In this document: positions 8,431 through 17,593 of the stretch, piece after piece
Layout of the letters: each line of letters starts with the position of its first letter
How positions within the stretch are numbered: position 1 is the first letter of the stretch
Origin: Calothrix sp. NIES-2098
Lineage (GTDB): Bacteria > Cyanobacteriota > Cyanobacteriia > Cyanobacteriales > Nostocaceae
DNA length: 64,000 nucleotides
Direction: 5' to 3'
NCBI GenBank assembly: GCA_002368175.1
Contig: AP018172.1
Location: 5,273,001-5,337,000 of the forward strand
Program-made: the position numbers and the translations under genes
Notes under the pieces: generated by a model
What the model was told of the DNA's origin: nothing
The model's input: the letters and a program-made list of their open reading frames with translations, nothing else
Databases searched by the model: none

Positions 8431-9081
8431 GTGAGCATTTATCTCGATTCGGCAATTATTGCTGAAGCCCAAGCTGCCAAGGAAATGGGTTGGGTAAAAG
8501 GGATCACAACCAACCCAACTCTTTTGGCGAAAAGCGATTTACCAGTAGAGACTACACTCAAACGCTTGGCACAATTGACTACAGGCCCCGTGTTTTACCA
8601 ACTAATGTCCTCTGACTTTGATGAAATGCTGGCAGAAGGACGGGCGGCTTTTGAAATTATTGGCAACCAGACTGTATTAAAAATACCAGCATCATTGGTT
8701 GGCTTTCAGGTAGTTGCAGCATTAGCAGGAGAAATTTCCTGTGCTGTTACGGGAATATACTATGCATCTCAAGCAGCAGTAGCAAAAGAGGCGGGTGCGA
8801 AATATGCGATCGCTTATGTCAATCGCGCTACTAGACTTTTAGGTGATGGAGTAGCTTTGATACAGCAAATGGCTAGTGTGGTGGCGGGTAGCAGTACAGA
8901 AATTATGGCAGCTAGTATCAAATCTCCCGAAGAAGCAGTAGCATCTCTACAAGCAGGTGCGCATCATCTCACCTTACCTTTGCCAATGTTGCACGCTATG
9001 GCTACCCACGAACTTTCGCTGCAAACTATTGATGAATTTGCCAAACACGGGCGTGGGATTTGGGTATCTTGTAAGCTGTGA
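8431..9081 (+). CDS. Transaldolase-like / fructose-6-phosphate aldolase (TalC/MipB type)
   Basis: 216-aa short-form class I aldolase of the transaldolase family. The N-terminus YLDSAIIAEAQ with GWVKGITTNPTLLAKS is the family signature. The Schiff-base Lys is in TVLKIPAS (about residue 85), and AVTGIYYASQA and GSSTEIMAASIKSPEE follow. It cleaves or forms C-C bonds in sugar phosphates, and either fructose-6-phosphate aldolase or transaldolase activity is possible. The start is GTG at 8431, placed by AAGGAGA about 6 bases upstream. The gene stands alone, with repeat sequence upstream. Confidence 0.9.
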   Translation: MSIYLDSAIIAEAQAAKEMGWVKGITTNPTLLAKSDLPVETTLKRLAQLTTGPVFYQLMSSDFDEMLAEGRAAFEIIGNQTVLKIPASLVGFQVVAALAGEISCAVTGIYYASQAAVAKEAGAKYAIAYVNRATRLLGDGVALIQQMASVVAGSSTEIMAASIKSPEEAVASLQAGAHHLTLPLPMLHAMATHELSLQTIDEFAKHGRGIWVSCKL

Positions 9082-9190
9082 GTCAAAAGTCAAATGACCA
9101 ATGACACCCAATCATTTCCAAGTATCAAAATTAACGCCATAGTAAAGCCAGAAGCAGATTAGGATATAATTGCAGCGCTTTAGGAAAATT

Positions 9191-9397
9191 ATGGCAGAAA
9201 AAATCACAGCAGTATTTGATGGCAGGGTGTTCTATCCTATTGAATCAATAGCTTTACCAGCAAATACTCGTGTAAGGCTGAGTATCGAAGTTTTACCGCC
9301 AGAGAAACAGGAGAGTGTATCATTTTTAATGACCGCGCGATCGCTCAATCTCTCAGGGCCAGCTGATTGGTCTACCAAAATTGACAAATATTTGTAG
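9191..9397 (+). CDS. Putative antitoxin, AF2212/DUF104-like
   Basis: 68-aa small protein beginning MAEKITAVFDGRVFYPIESIALPANTRVRLSIEV when spelled from its ATG (two stretches of the family pattern: an FDGRVF-type opening followed by LPxxTxVxLxIE). This N-terminal beta pattern is typical of AF2212-like antitoxins. The C-terminal half (SFLMTARSLNLSGPADWSTK) should wrap the toxin. The frame extends upstream to a TTG at 9170, but the ATG at 9191 begins the conserved part. It lies 16 bases upstream of a PIN-domain gene, the usual antitoxin-toxin order. It is probably autoregulated with its partner. Confidence 0.75.
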   Translation: MAEKITAVFDGRVFYPIESIALPANTRVRLSIEVLPPEKQESVSFLMTARSLNLSGPADWSTKIDKYL

Positions 9398-9413
9398 GGT
9401 CTAAAAATTCAGC

Positions 9414-9842
9414 ATGAGGTCTGAAGTCTTTCTTGATACAACATTTGCGATCGCTTTAGCTGCACCGCAAGATAACTTGCATCGGCGCGCTGTCCACTTA
9501 GCAGAACTTTTAGAAACAGCAGGCACGCGGTTAGTAACTACACAAGCCGTAATGTTAGAAATTGGTAATATTTTAGCGAAACAACCCTTACGTCATGGGG
9601 CAGTCACGTTATTAAATGCCCTAGCAGCAGACTCTAAGGTAGAAATTGTACCTCTATCTCAAGAACTTTATGACAGAGCTTTTCAGTTATATTGCGATCG
9701 CTCTGAGAAAGAATGGCGGTTTATTGATTGCGTATCTTTTATTGTCATGCAATATAGCGGAATTTCTGAAGCTTTAACTGCTAACGAACATTTTCAACAG
9801 GCGGGGTTTCGGGCTTTGCTGCGAGAAGAATTATCTTATTGA
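9414..9842 (+). CDS. PIN-domain ribonuclease toxin (VapC-like)
   Basis: 142-aa PIN domain protein. Acidic active-site residues are visible as Asp8 (FLDTTF), Glu in VMLEIGN (about 48) and Asp in RFIDCVSF (about 103). The fourth position, usually Asp in the pattern T-x-D-x-H-F, reads Asn in TANEHFQQAGF, which some active PIN proteins tolerate. It is expected to cleave RNA and to be held inactive by the 68-aa protein encoded just upstream. The stop codon lies about 50 bases before the CRISPR array, and the last bases of the gene may overlap a decayed CRISPR repeat. Confidence 0.8.
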   Translation: MRSEVFLDTTFAIALAAPQDNLHRRAVHLAELLETAGTRLVTTQAVMLEIGNILAKQPLRHGAVTLLNALAADSKVEIVPLSQELYDRAFQLYCDRSEKEWRFIDCVSFIVMQYSGISEALTANEHFQQAGFRALLREELSY

Positions 9843-9894
9843 AATGTTTAGCGGAAACGCTGAATCTTCTCAATTTCCTGTCGTGTCGATCGTC

Positions 9895-10220
9895 TATTTA
9901 GTCCCCTTGCGGGGTAATAGTTAATGGTAACGGGAAAGGCGACAAGGAACGCGACGTGCTACTTCCGTTTCAGTCCCCTTGCGGGGTAATAGTTTGCGGA
10001 AACGATAAATACTTGGCTGCTAGTCAAAGAGTAGTGACGTTTCAATTCCCTTGCGGGGTAATAGCTAGTGGAAACTATGATCATTGGCAGTTAACAGTGG
10101 TTAATCATAAGTTTCAATCCCCTTGCGGGGTAATAGCTAGTGGAAACGAAAACTTAATCGGTTATAGTAGGCATCGCTAGCCAGTTTCAATCCCCTTGCG
10201 GGGTAATAGCTAGTGGAAAC
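9895..10220 (-). CRISPR. Small CRISPR array, 5 repeats of 37 bp, 4 spacers, no cas genes in window
   Basis: Repeats at 9895-9931 (degenerate), 9967-10003, 10039-10075, 10111-10147 and 10184-10220. Spacers are 35, 35, 35 and 36 bp. On the plus strand the repeat opens GTTTCAATCCCC, has a CCCCTTGCGGGG hairpin and ends TAGTGGAAAC. The minus-strand reading ends in ATTGAAAC, the 8-nt crRNA handle typical of type I-D/III cyanobacterial repeats, and repeats decay towards the left. Both facts indicate transcription on the minus strand with the leader on the right. A possible sixth, truncated repeat end (GCGGAAAC) ends at 9858, one spacer length before the first repeat. No cas genes occur in the window. 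Confidence 0.93.
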
Positions 10221-10676
10221 AGCTCGGTGCTGAAACTGTTACAGAGCAAGCTTCCTGGGAAGGGTTTTGACGAACCGAAAATTTTGGTCATTTTCAGCCG
10301 ACCTTATTGCTAATAATTGGCATCTTCCCAAATTTATCAAACGCTGGACTTATTGATTTGTCAAGGTTCTGGCGATTTTGACGAATCCCTGAGGTTTTTG
10401 TCCTCACTTCGATTTGTCAAACATTCAGTTAATAGCATCATCATAAAATGCTCATCGACTTTTGTCGAGGAGTAAATTATACCAATTTGAAATCAGAACA
10501 CGACATATACATTATGTAACGGCGTGGTTTCTTCACCTTTAATTACATAAAAATGTAACTTTGCTCACTTTTATCATCTTTTAATCTGTGCAAGGTGAAC
10601 AGAAAGAGTTTTGCCAAGTTTGATACATATTTATTAAGAATAGTTACAATAGCCGTAACACAAGGAAATATTTCTT
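10221..10676 (-). promoter_or_regulatory. Inferred CRISPR leader and ndh upstream region
   Basis: 456 bp with no open gene. The side next to the intact repeats should contain the CRISPR leader and its promoter, read on the minus strand. The stretch holds several TTTGTCAA/TTTGACGA-like words (10266, 10355, 10377, 10412). The far end carries the ndh promoter and its ribosome-binding site AAGGAA before 10677. Boundaries are inferred. Confidence 0.45.
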
Positions 10677-12038
10677 ATGGTAAATTTGCTTGACAATAAC
10701 CCACACCATCAGGTAGTGATTGTGGGTGGTGGCTTTGGCGGGTTATATGCAGCAAAAGCACTTGCCAAGGCTCCAGTTAACGTTACACTCATCGATAAAC
10801 GTAACTTTCATTTATTTCAACCACTGCTGTACCAAGTAGCCACAGGTACTTTATCGCCTGCTGATATTTCCTCACCGTTGCGATCGGTGTTGAGCAAGAG
10901 CAAAAATACTAAAGTATTGCTGGGATCTGTTAATGACATCGATCCCGAAGCGCAAACAGTGCAGGTTGAAGGCGAAGCAATACCTTACGATACGTTAATT
11001 GTGGCTACAGGTGCCAAGCATTCCTACTTTGGTAAAGACAACTGGGAAGAATTCGCGCCTGGGTTAAAAACAGTGGAAGATGCGATAGAAATGCGTCGCA
11101 GGATTTTTACAGCATTTGAAGCAGCAGAGAGAGAAAAAGATCCGGTAAAACGCCGTGCTTGGTTAACCTTTGTGATTGTTGGTGGCGGCCCTACAGGAGT
11201 AGAATTAGCAGGTGCGATCGCAGAGTTAGCATACCAAACCCTAACAGAAGATTTTCGTAATATTGACACATCAGAAGCCAGAATTCTGTTATTAGAAGGT
11301 ATGGATCGCATCCTCCCACCTTTCGATCCGGAATTATCGCAAGCAGCAGAAAAATCTCTCAAAGAGTTGGGCGTTATTGTTCAAACAAAAACATTAGTCA
11401 CCAATATTGAAGATGATATTGTTACTCTTAAACAAGGTGATGGACTCAGAGAAATTGCCTCAAAAACAATATTATGGGCTGCGGGTGTCAAAGCATCCCC
11501 GATGGGGAAAGTTTTAGCAGAACGCACAGGTGTTGAACTCGATCGCGCAGGACGAGTTATTGTTGAATCAGACTTAAGTATTAAAGGATATGACAATATT
11601 TTTGTCGTTGGCGACTTAGCAAACTTTTCTCATCAAGATGGCAAACCTTTACCTGGTGTTGCACCAGTAGCCAAGCAAGAAGGAGAATATGTTGCGAAAC
11701 TCATTGAACAGCGAATTCAAGGTAATATTTTGCCTCCCTTTAATTACATTAACCGTGGTAGTTTAGCCATGATTGGGCAAAATTTGGCTGTTGTAGATTT
11801 AGGTTTTATTAAACTTAGAGGTTTCTTTGCATGGCTGTTTTGGCTATTAGTGCATATATACTTTTTAATTGAATTTGACAACAAATTAATAGTGATGGTT
11901 CAGTGGGTATGGAACTATATTACCCGCAATCGTGGCGCGAGATTGATTACAGGAGGAGAATCACTTGCCTTAACAGGGCTTGACGATAGTCATAGTTATT
12001 ATTCGTCAGAAGAAACTAGACAAGCCGTTAATGTCTAG
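10677..12038 (+). CDS. ndh: Type II NAD(P)H dehydrogenase (NDH-2)
   Basis: 453-aa single-subunit flavoprotein that passes electrons from NAD(P)H to quinone without proton pumping. The FAD-binding motif is VVIVGGGFGGLYAA (about 13-26), followed by FHLFQPLLYQVATG. The second Rossmann motif, VIVGGGPTGVELAG, binds the nicotinamide nucleotide. IFVVGDLA is the second FAD contact, and PGVAPVAKQEG touches the quinone site. A C-terminal hydrophobic stretch (FFAWLFWLLVHIYFLI) would dock it to the thylakoid or plasma membrane. The ATG at 10677 follows AAGGAA. Cyanobacteria carry several paralogues (NdbA-C), and I cannot tell which this is. It is monocistronic, converging on the signalling operon downstream. 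Confidence 0.93.
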   Translation: MVNLLDNNPHHQVVIVGGGFGGLYAAKALAKAPVNVTLIDKRNFHLFQPLLYQVATGTLSPADISSPLRSVLSKSKNTKVLLGSVNDIDPEAQTVQVEGEAIPYDTLIVATGAKHSYFGKDNWEEFAPGLKTVEDAIEMRRRIFTAFEAAEREKDPVKRRAWLTFVIVGGGPTGVELAGAIAELAYQTLTEDFRNIDTSEARILLLEGMDRILPPFDPELSQAAEKSLKELGVIVQTKTLVTNIEDDIVTLKQGDGLREIASKTILWAAGVKASPMGKVLAERTGVELDRAGRVIVESDLSIKGYDNIFVVGDLANFSHQDGKPLPGVAPVAKQEGEYVAKLIEQRIQGNILPPFNYINRGSLAMIGQNLAVVDLGFIKLRGFFAWLFWLLVHIYFLIEFDNKLIVMVQWVWNYITRNRGARLITGGESLALTGLDDSHSYYSSEETRQAVNV

Positions 12039-12051
12039 GAATTGAGTCAAC

Positions 12052-12095
12052 AAAAAAAACACAGATGAACCCTGATTATTGATCGGCGTTCATCT
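12052..12095 (-). terminator. Terminator of the REC-histidine kinase operon
   Basis: On the minus strand an AGATGAAC / GTTCATCT stem (12063-12070 with 12088-12095) is followed by GTGTTTTTTTTG. It lies between two convergent genes and has a U-tract only for the minus direction. Confidence 0.75.
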
Positions 12096-12099
12096 ATAC

Positions 12100-13224
12100 T
12101 TAAATTGGTAAATTCACAATAAAAGTTGTACCGATTCCCGGTTTACTAGCAAAAGAAATTTCCCCACCATGTAATTCTACATAATGTTTCACAATTGCTA
12201 AACCCAAACCATTGCCGGGAATATTGCCGACATTACTACATCTGTGAAAAGAATTGAACAAATTTTCTTGATCGGCTTCAGGAATTCCAATACCTTCATC
12301 TTGAAGCCGGAAAATAACTTCTCCGGGTACATAAAAAAGTTCCAAATTAATTGTGCCGCCTTGTGGTGAATATTTCACAGCATTTGTCAGCAAATTAATG
12401 AGGATATGGCGGAGCATTTTTTCATCCAAGCCAATCGCCTGCGAAGTTTGCTTAGTGATAGTATTTTCTTTACTGGCGCTGCTTCCTTGGACTGTAAATA
12501 TAATATTGTGATTTTCGCTAGCAGTTAATTTAACATCAGCTATTAAATTTTGGCAAAATTTTTCTATATCTAATGGTTCTGGATTAAATTGGATTTTACC
12601 TGTTTCTGCTTTACCTATCAACAGAACATCACCTAATAAATGCTCAAGATGTTGCACGGAATTTTGAATATGATTAAGATATTCATCCTTCTTTGCTTCG
12701 GTTAATTGATGGCTGCGATCTGTAAGTAATTCAGTACAAGTAAAAATATTACTTAAAGGATTCCGAAACTCATGACTAATCATCGAGAAAAATTGGTTTT
12801 TAATTTTTTGATCTTCTTTCTCCTTCTCTAAAGCTTTGCGCATCACCACTTCTGTTTGATGCTTATTTAATGCAATTTCAATAGTAGTAATTAATTGAGT
12901 TTCTTCAAATGGTTTAAGTATATAGCCAAAAGGCTGGGTAGTTTTGGCTTTTTGTAAGTTACTTTGATCTGAATAAGCAGTGAGATAAACTACTGGAATA
13001 TTAAAACGAGTGCCAATTTCAGCAGCAGCTTCTATACCACTCATCTCACCTTTTAACATTACATCCATCAAAACTAAATCTGGAGATAATTCTGCGGCTT
13101 TAGCAATTGCTTGTTCTCCATAAGCTGCAATTGCGGGAACGATATATCCTGCTTTTTCTAAACAAGTCTTGATATCATAGGCAATAATTATTTCATTCTC
13201 AACAACCAGGATTTTTTCTTTCAT
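12100..13224 (-). CDS. Response regulator-histidine kinase (REC-HisKA-HATPase)
   Basis: 374 aa. The N-terminal receiver domain has acidic residues near 10, phosphoacceptor Asp in LVLMDVMLKGE (about 54), Thr in VVYLTAYSD and Lys in YILKPFEE. A short coiled linker leads to HisKA (FFSMISHEFRNPLSN, His about 151) and an HATPase domain with N (NLLTNAVKYSP), G1 (DEGIGIP) and G2 (GNGLGLAIV) boxes. It receives phosphate on REC and uses it to tune its own kinase. It is the second gene of an operon, 13 bp after the CBS-GAF-PAS kinase, which is the probable phosphodonor. The ATG at 13224 has AAGGA upstream. Target genes are unknown. Confidence 0.93.
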   Translation of the reverse strand: MKEKILVVENEIIIAYDIKTCLEKAGYIVPAIAAYGEQAIAKAAELSPDLVLMDVMLKGEMSGIEAAAEIGTRFNIPVVYLTAYSDQSNLQKAKTTQPFGYILKPFEETQLITTIEIALNKHQTEVVMRKALEKEKEDQKIKNQFFSMISHEFRNPLSNIFTCTELLTDRSHQLTEAKKDEYLNHIQNSVQHLEHLLGDVLLIGKAETGKIQFNPEPLDIEKFCQNLIADVKLTASENHNIIFTVQGSSASKENTITKQTSQAIGLDEKMLRHILINLLTNAVKYSPQGGTINLELFYVPGEVIFRLQDEGIGIPEADQENLFNSFHRCSNVGNIPGNGLGLAIVKHYVELHGGEISFASKPGIGTTFIVNLPI

Positions 13225-13237
13225 TTTTAGACTATCC

Positions 13238-15466
13238 TTAGTTTTGTTCTTTGAAAGTAATTGTGAATGAAGTTCCTAATGAAGTATTAAATGTAATCAT
13301 ACCTTCTAACTGTTCTACTAAACTCCAAACTAGTTTCAATCCGAGTGATTGATTTTTATAAATTTCTATATCTTTAGATAATCCCACACCGTTATCGCTA
13401 ACAACTAATGAATATTGATTTTTAGCTGTCTCTATAAGTTCTATATGAATGTCACCTGAATTCTTATTTACAAAAGCGTGTTTGATTGAATTAGTAACTA
13501 ATTCATTGATAATCAAGCCGCAAGAAATCGCAGTATCTATTTTGAGTGAAATATTATTAATGTTTAAATCAATTTTGATATTAGATTTCACTCCATAAGA
13601 ACGTAATAAATTATTAGTTAAGCTCCTGGCATAATCACAAAACTCAATTTTTGTAAGGTCATGAGACTGGTATAGATTTTCATGAATAATAGCCATAGCT
13701 CGAACACGATTATGGCTATCTTGAAAAATTTCTAAGGTTTCTCCATCATTAATATATCTAGTTTGTAGACGTAACAAGCTAGAGATAATTTGTAAATTAT
13801 TTTTAACGCGATGGTGAATTTCTTTTAAGAGAATCTCTTTTTCTTTCAGAGATACTTTGAGTTTATTCTCTACTTGTGTCCGAGCAGTAATATCAGTATT
13901 GGAACCAGCTAGAAAACACTCATTATTTTGCGATTTACACAGGAGTGTAGCACGGCTGAGAAACCAGATACAGCTACCATCTTTGTTGAGCATTCGATGC
14001 TCAATTTCATATTTCGGAGTTATCCCCGCTAAATACTGATTGAGTGCATTTTTTACATAATCGACATCATCAGGATGAACAAACTTGAGCCAATCATCAT
14101 AATATTGAGGAGTTTCTTCCTCTGTGTAGCCAAGCATTGCTAGCAAATTGGGATCTATATAGATTTCATTAGTTTTAGTATTTAATTCCCAAATTCCCAC
14201 TTTCCCAGCACTAATAGCCCGAATATATCTTTCTTCGCTGATTCTTAATGCTTGCTCTACACGCTTGCGTTCTAAAGCATTTCCCAGAATTTCTCCTACC
14301 ATTTTTAGCATGGTAATACTATCTTCTGTCCAATTTTTTGGAGTTTTAATTGAGTCAAATTCTAAATAGCCAATTAGCAAACCACTACATATTATCGGCA
14401 CAATAATTAGCGATCGCAGGTTTTTTGTACTAACTGGAAGTAGCAAGTCATCAACATTAGGGATATGAATAGTTTCAAAGTTACTCAGCTTTTCTTTTCC
14501 CCATAAGAAAACGATATCTCTAATATCTTGTAAGTTATTAATTTGCTTTTCTATCCCCTCAGCGTACCATTTATAAGTATTGTCTATCTTGCTATCTTCA
14601 TCAAATACAAATACATAAGCACAATCGACATTAGTAACTTCGCCAATTAGCTGCAATGCTTGGTTGATACCGTTCTCAATCTCATCAGGAGCGAGATTAA
14701 TAAAATGAGTTGATATAGCAGTAATCAGTTTTTCAAATTCAACTCTATATCGTAGGGCTTCTTCGATATGCTGGCGATCGCGTATTTCTCGTTGCAACTC
14801 ATTATTAGTTATGATTAATTCATTAGTTGCTTGAGCAATAAGTCTTTCTGACTCATCTTCAGCTTTTTTTAAGCTCATTTCTAAGGAACAACGCTGTGCA
14901 ATTTCTAGCTGCAAATTCTCTTTGATTTTTGTAAGTTCCTTTTGTAAACCCAAAGCCAGACTTTCTGGGGTAACAATTCCTAATAATTGTCCGCGATCGT
15001 TCACAATAGGTAGATGACGTATGCCATACTCGTGAATGAGAGACAATGTTTTATTAACATCAAAATCCCGTTCTAAAGTAATAACTGGTTCTTTCATTAC
15101 GTCAGCAAGTTTAACTACTGACAAATTTATCCCAGAATTAATTAGCCTGATAGCGTCAGTAAGTGTGACTATGCCTAATAATTGCAATTTGTCTACAACA
15201 TAGATGCAATCAATGGGTTGAGCGATTTGATTAATTGGTGATGTTCTTTTGCTAGCACCAAGATGATTAAAACTAGGTGGCGATTTACCTGCAATTACTT
15301 GAACTTGGCTGCGGTAAGTATGTAAAGTATGGGCATCCACAAATGAGCCATTGTCTATGTCAATATTTTCTCCAGCTTGCCCCAGGTAAATGAGAATTTC
15401 TTTTAAAGGTGTGTGAGGAGCAAAAGTCAAGATATAGTCTTGGGTGACATAGTTTAATACAGGCAT
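13238..15466 (-). CDS. CBS-GAF-PAS histidine kinase (HisKA_2/HWE type)
   Basis: About 742 aa. A CBS pair (about 5-180; IRHLPIVNDRGQLLGIV) can bind adenyl nucleotides. A coiled coil follows (185-235), then GAF (about 240-400), PAS with PAC (about 410-530), and a HisKA_2 dimerisation box EIHHRVKNNLQIISSLLRLQ with its His near 550, then an HATPase (INELVTNSIKHAF, DNGVGL). Cytoplasmic. The longest frame starts at a TTG (15481). I chose the ATG five codons later (15466), which leads into the conserved CBS start. First gene of a two-gene operon with the REC-kinase. The long AT-rich region upstream holds the promoter. The signal may be energy charge through the CBS pair, but that is inference. Confidence 0.92.
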   Translation of the reverse strand: MPVLNYVTQDYILTFAPHTPLKEILIYLGQAGENIDIDNGSFVDAHTLHTYRSQVQVIAGKSPPSFNHLGASKRTSPINQIAQPIDCIYVVDKLQLLGIVTLTDAIRLINSGINLSVVKLADVMKEPVITLERDFDVNKTLSLIHEYGIRHLPIVNDRGQLLGIVTPESLALGLQKELTKIKENLQLEIAQRCSLEMSLKKAEDESERLIAQATNELIITNNELQREIRDRQHIEEALRYRVEFEKLITAISTHFINLAPDEIENGINQALQLIGEVTNVDCAYVFVFDEDSKIDNTYKWYAEGIEKQINNLQDIRDIVFLWGKEKLSNFETIHIPNVDDLLLPVSTKNLRSLIIVPIICSGLLIGYLEFDSIKTPKNWTEDSITMLKMVGEILGNALERKRVEQALRISEERYIRAISAGKVGIWELNTKTNEIYIDPNLLAMLGYTEEETPQYYDDWLKFVHPDDVDYVKNALNQYLAGITPKYEIEHRMLNKDGSCIWFLSRATLLCKSQNNECFLAGSNTDITARTQVENKLKVSLKEKEILLKEIHHRVKNNLQIISSLLRLQTRYINDGETLEIFQDSHNRVRAMAIIHENLYQSHDLTKIEFCDYARSLTNNLLRSYGVKSNIKIDLNINNISLKIDTAISCGLIINELVTNSIKHAFVNKNSGDIHIELIETAKNQYSLVVSDNGVGLSKDIEIYKNQSLGLKLVWSLVEQLEGMITFNTSLGTSFTITFKEQN

Positions 15467-16127
15467 AGTGGCAACTTTCAATAACTACATCAAAGCTGTA
15501 GCAAATCATTCAGTTGAATAGTTCAAACTTTAAAGAATAATTATTGCCTAGCTCAATTATTCTCCATCATGCTAATAGCATCTAAGTTAAGAATTTCTGC
15601 GTTTTCAGTAAAATATATCTATCAAAATATTACTGTTAACACTAAGATATGACACTTTAAGAGTGCAATTGCTCTTTTCACAAAGTGCAAAGATGAATGA
15701 AGTGGAGGAAAATAATTTATAACTGCTATAACGTGAGTGGCAGTTTCAGGCATAATCGCCTATTTATAAAGATATGACAGTAATCTAAGTGCATATCCTG
15801 TATCACATCAGATTTATCTGATGCTGGAAGGTTATAGATTGATGACATTGCTACCCTGAAAAATAAATATACAATTTACAGTCATATAACTTCTATATTG
15901 GTCAAATATGACTAAATATAGATTTTAAGATGACAATTTCCTATAGTCAGCTTAAGTCATCATTAGTTTTATTTCTTCCGTGTTTGTACGTAAAAAGTTT
16001 TACCGAGTATTAAGTTAAATTAGAAACTTTAAATTATATATTTACCGCATTTCAGCATAAAAAGACGGATTTTGGCGGTATTGGCAGTAATTTTGAGTAT
16101 GAGAGGCTGTTTATTGAAATACACCGC
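15467..16127. other. AT-rich intergenic region, possible small RNA
   Basis: 660 bp without a supportable protein gene. It must contain the promoter of the minus-strand kinase operon. It ends in an intrinsic terminator on the plus strand for which no upstream plus gene exists, so a short plus-strand RNA may lie in its right half. Confidence 0.35.
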
Positions 16128-16160
16128 AAAACTCCATCGCCTTGTGGGTGGAGTTTTTTT
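16128..16160 (+). terminator. Isolated intrinsic terminator
   Basis: A perfect 9-bp stem AAAACTCCA / TGGAGTTTT (16128-16136 with 16149-16157) runs into TTTTTTT, 100 bases before the glcE start. The stem's A-rich side makes it potentially bidirectional, but the long T-tract is on the plus strand. Confidence 0.75.
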
Positions 16161-16259
16161 ATATAGTGTTGAGTAGCAAGTTCTAATAGCTCAAGGCACT
16201 CAGCACTTTTTTAGTGAGGTTAGCCAGTAAATTAGAAATAGGGCGTAAAAAATAAACTG

Positions 16260-17546
16260 ATGAATGCGATCGCTTCTAGTTTGGCATCTATCGTCAATGA
16301 AGAAAATGCTGTCTATCTCTGGGAAAATCTTGAACCCACTCGTAAAGAATCTATCCAAAAGGCAATGGCTGCTGGTAAATATCCCAGTTGTATTGTCTAT
16401 CCCCGCACTCAAGAACAACTAGCCGCCATTATTGCCGAAGCACACCGTCAAAATTGGCGTGTCCTCCCCTGCGGTAGTACTAGTAAACTTAGCTGGGGTG
16501 GTTTGGCTTGTGATATTGATGTGGTGGTAAGTACAGAACGCATCAATCAACTGATTGAACACGCCGTTGGAGATTTGACTATTACAGTAGAAGCTGGCAT
16601 GAAGTTCGCCGATATCCAAGGGATTTTGGCAAAATATCGGCAATTTTTGGCGCTAGATCCCACTGCACCAGAGCTTGCAACCATTGGCGGTATTGTTGCT
16701 ACAGCGAATACAGGTTCCCTCAGACAACGTTATGGTAGCGTGCGCGACCAGTTGCTAGGTATTACCTTTGTGCGTGCTGATGGTCAAATTGCCAAAGCTG
16801 GGGGAAGAGTGGTAAAAAATGTTGCCGGATATGACTTGATGAAGTTGTTCACTGGGTCTTACGGTTCGTTGGGAATTATCACTCAAGTAACCTTTCGAGT
16901 TTATCCACAGCAAGAAGCTTCAGCAACGGTGGTACTAACTGGCACAGCAGAGGCGATGTCTGACGCGGCCGCTACTTTACGCGGTTCGGCATTAACACCA
17001 ACCCAAGCGGATTTACTTTCTAATAAACTCGTATCTAGTCTGGGTTTGGGTACGGGTTTGGGATTAATTGCTCGGTTTCAAAGTATTAGTGAAAGTGTCA
17101 ACGAACAAGCAAACAGATTGTTGGAAGTTGGCAAACAATTGGACTTAGCTGGCACAATTTATGTAGCACAAGATGAAACTAATCTATGGCAGAGATTGCC
17201 AGAACAAATACAATCTTCTGCTACAGATTTCCCAATTACTTGCAAAATAGGAGTATTACCTAGCGCTGCTGTTGAGGTTTTAAATCAAGTAGAAATAGGT
17301 TTTATTCATATTAGTAGTGGATTGGGAGCGTTGTCTTTAAATAGCCAAAAGCAAACTTTGAAAATGCGCGAAATATGCCAAACTCATAGTGGGTTTCTAT
17401 CTATTTTGGAAGCACCAGCTACAGTTAAAGAAAAATTTGATGTTTGGGGATATACGGGTAATGCTTTGGATTTGATGCGGCGGATCAAAGCACAGTTTGA
17501 TAGCAAGAATATTTTAAGTCCTGGTCGGTTTGTGGGTGGGATTTAG
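16260..17546 (+). CDS. glcE: FAD-linked glycolate oxidase subunit GlcE-like
   Basis: 428-aa FAD-binding oxidoreductase of the GlcD/GlcE/VAO family. FAD-binding PCMH motifs are visible: YPRTQEQLAAIIAEAH, LPCGSTSKLSWGG (about 72-84), TVEAGMKFADIQ, GGIVATANTGSLRQRYGSVRDQLLG and GGRVVKNVAGYDLMKLFTGSYGSLGIIT. The C-terminus ILSPGRFVGG is the family end. The protein is short and the C-terminal cap is reduced, which fits GlcE better than GlcD. With GlcF it would oxidise glycolate from photorespiration and feed electrons to the membrane. Start ATG 16260; codons 2-4 contain a HIP1 site. It is followed after 47 bp by glcF. No glcD is present nearby. Confidence 0.85.
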   Translation: MNAIASSLASIVNEENAVYLWENLEPTRKESIQKAMAAGKYPSCIVYPRTQEQLAAIIAEAHRQNWRVLPCGSTSKLSWGGLACDIDVVVSTERINQLIEHAVGDLTITVEAGMKFADIQGILAKYRQFLALDPTAPELATIGGIVATANTGSLRQRYGSVRDQLLGITFVRADGQIAKAGGRVVKNVAGYDLMKLFTGSYGSLGIITQVTFRVYPQQEASATVVLTGTAEAMSDAAATLRGSALTPTQADLLSNKLVSSLGLGTGLGLIARFQSISESVNEQANRLLEVGKQLDLAGTIYVAQDETNLWQRLPEQIQSSATDFPITCKIGVLPSAAVEVLNQVEIGFIHISSGLGALSLNSQKQTLKMREICQTHSGFLSILEAPATVKEKFDVWGYTGNALDLMRRIKAQFDSKNILSPGRFVGGI

Positions 17547-17593
17547 GTTGTAAACGAACCACAAAGGCACAAAGGACACAAAGAAGAGGTATT

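Noticed and set aside
9956..10180. 74-codon frame inside the CRISPR array
   Set aside because: It is produced by the repeats themselves and has no ribosome-binding site.
9895..10220. CRISPR array read on the plus strand with the leader on the left
   Set aside because: Repeats are degenerate on the left, and the minus-strand repeat ends in the ATTGAAAC handle. Both point to minus-strand transcription.
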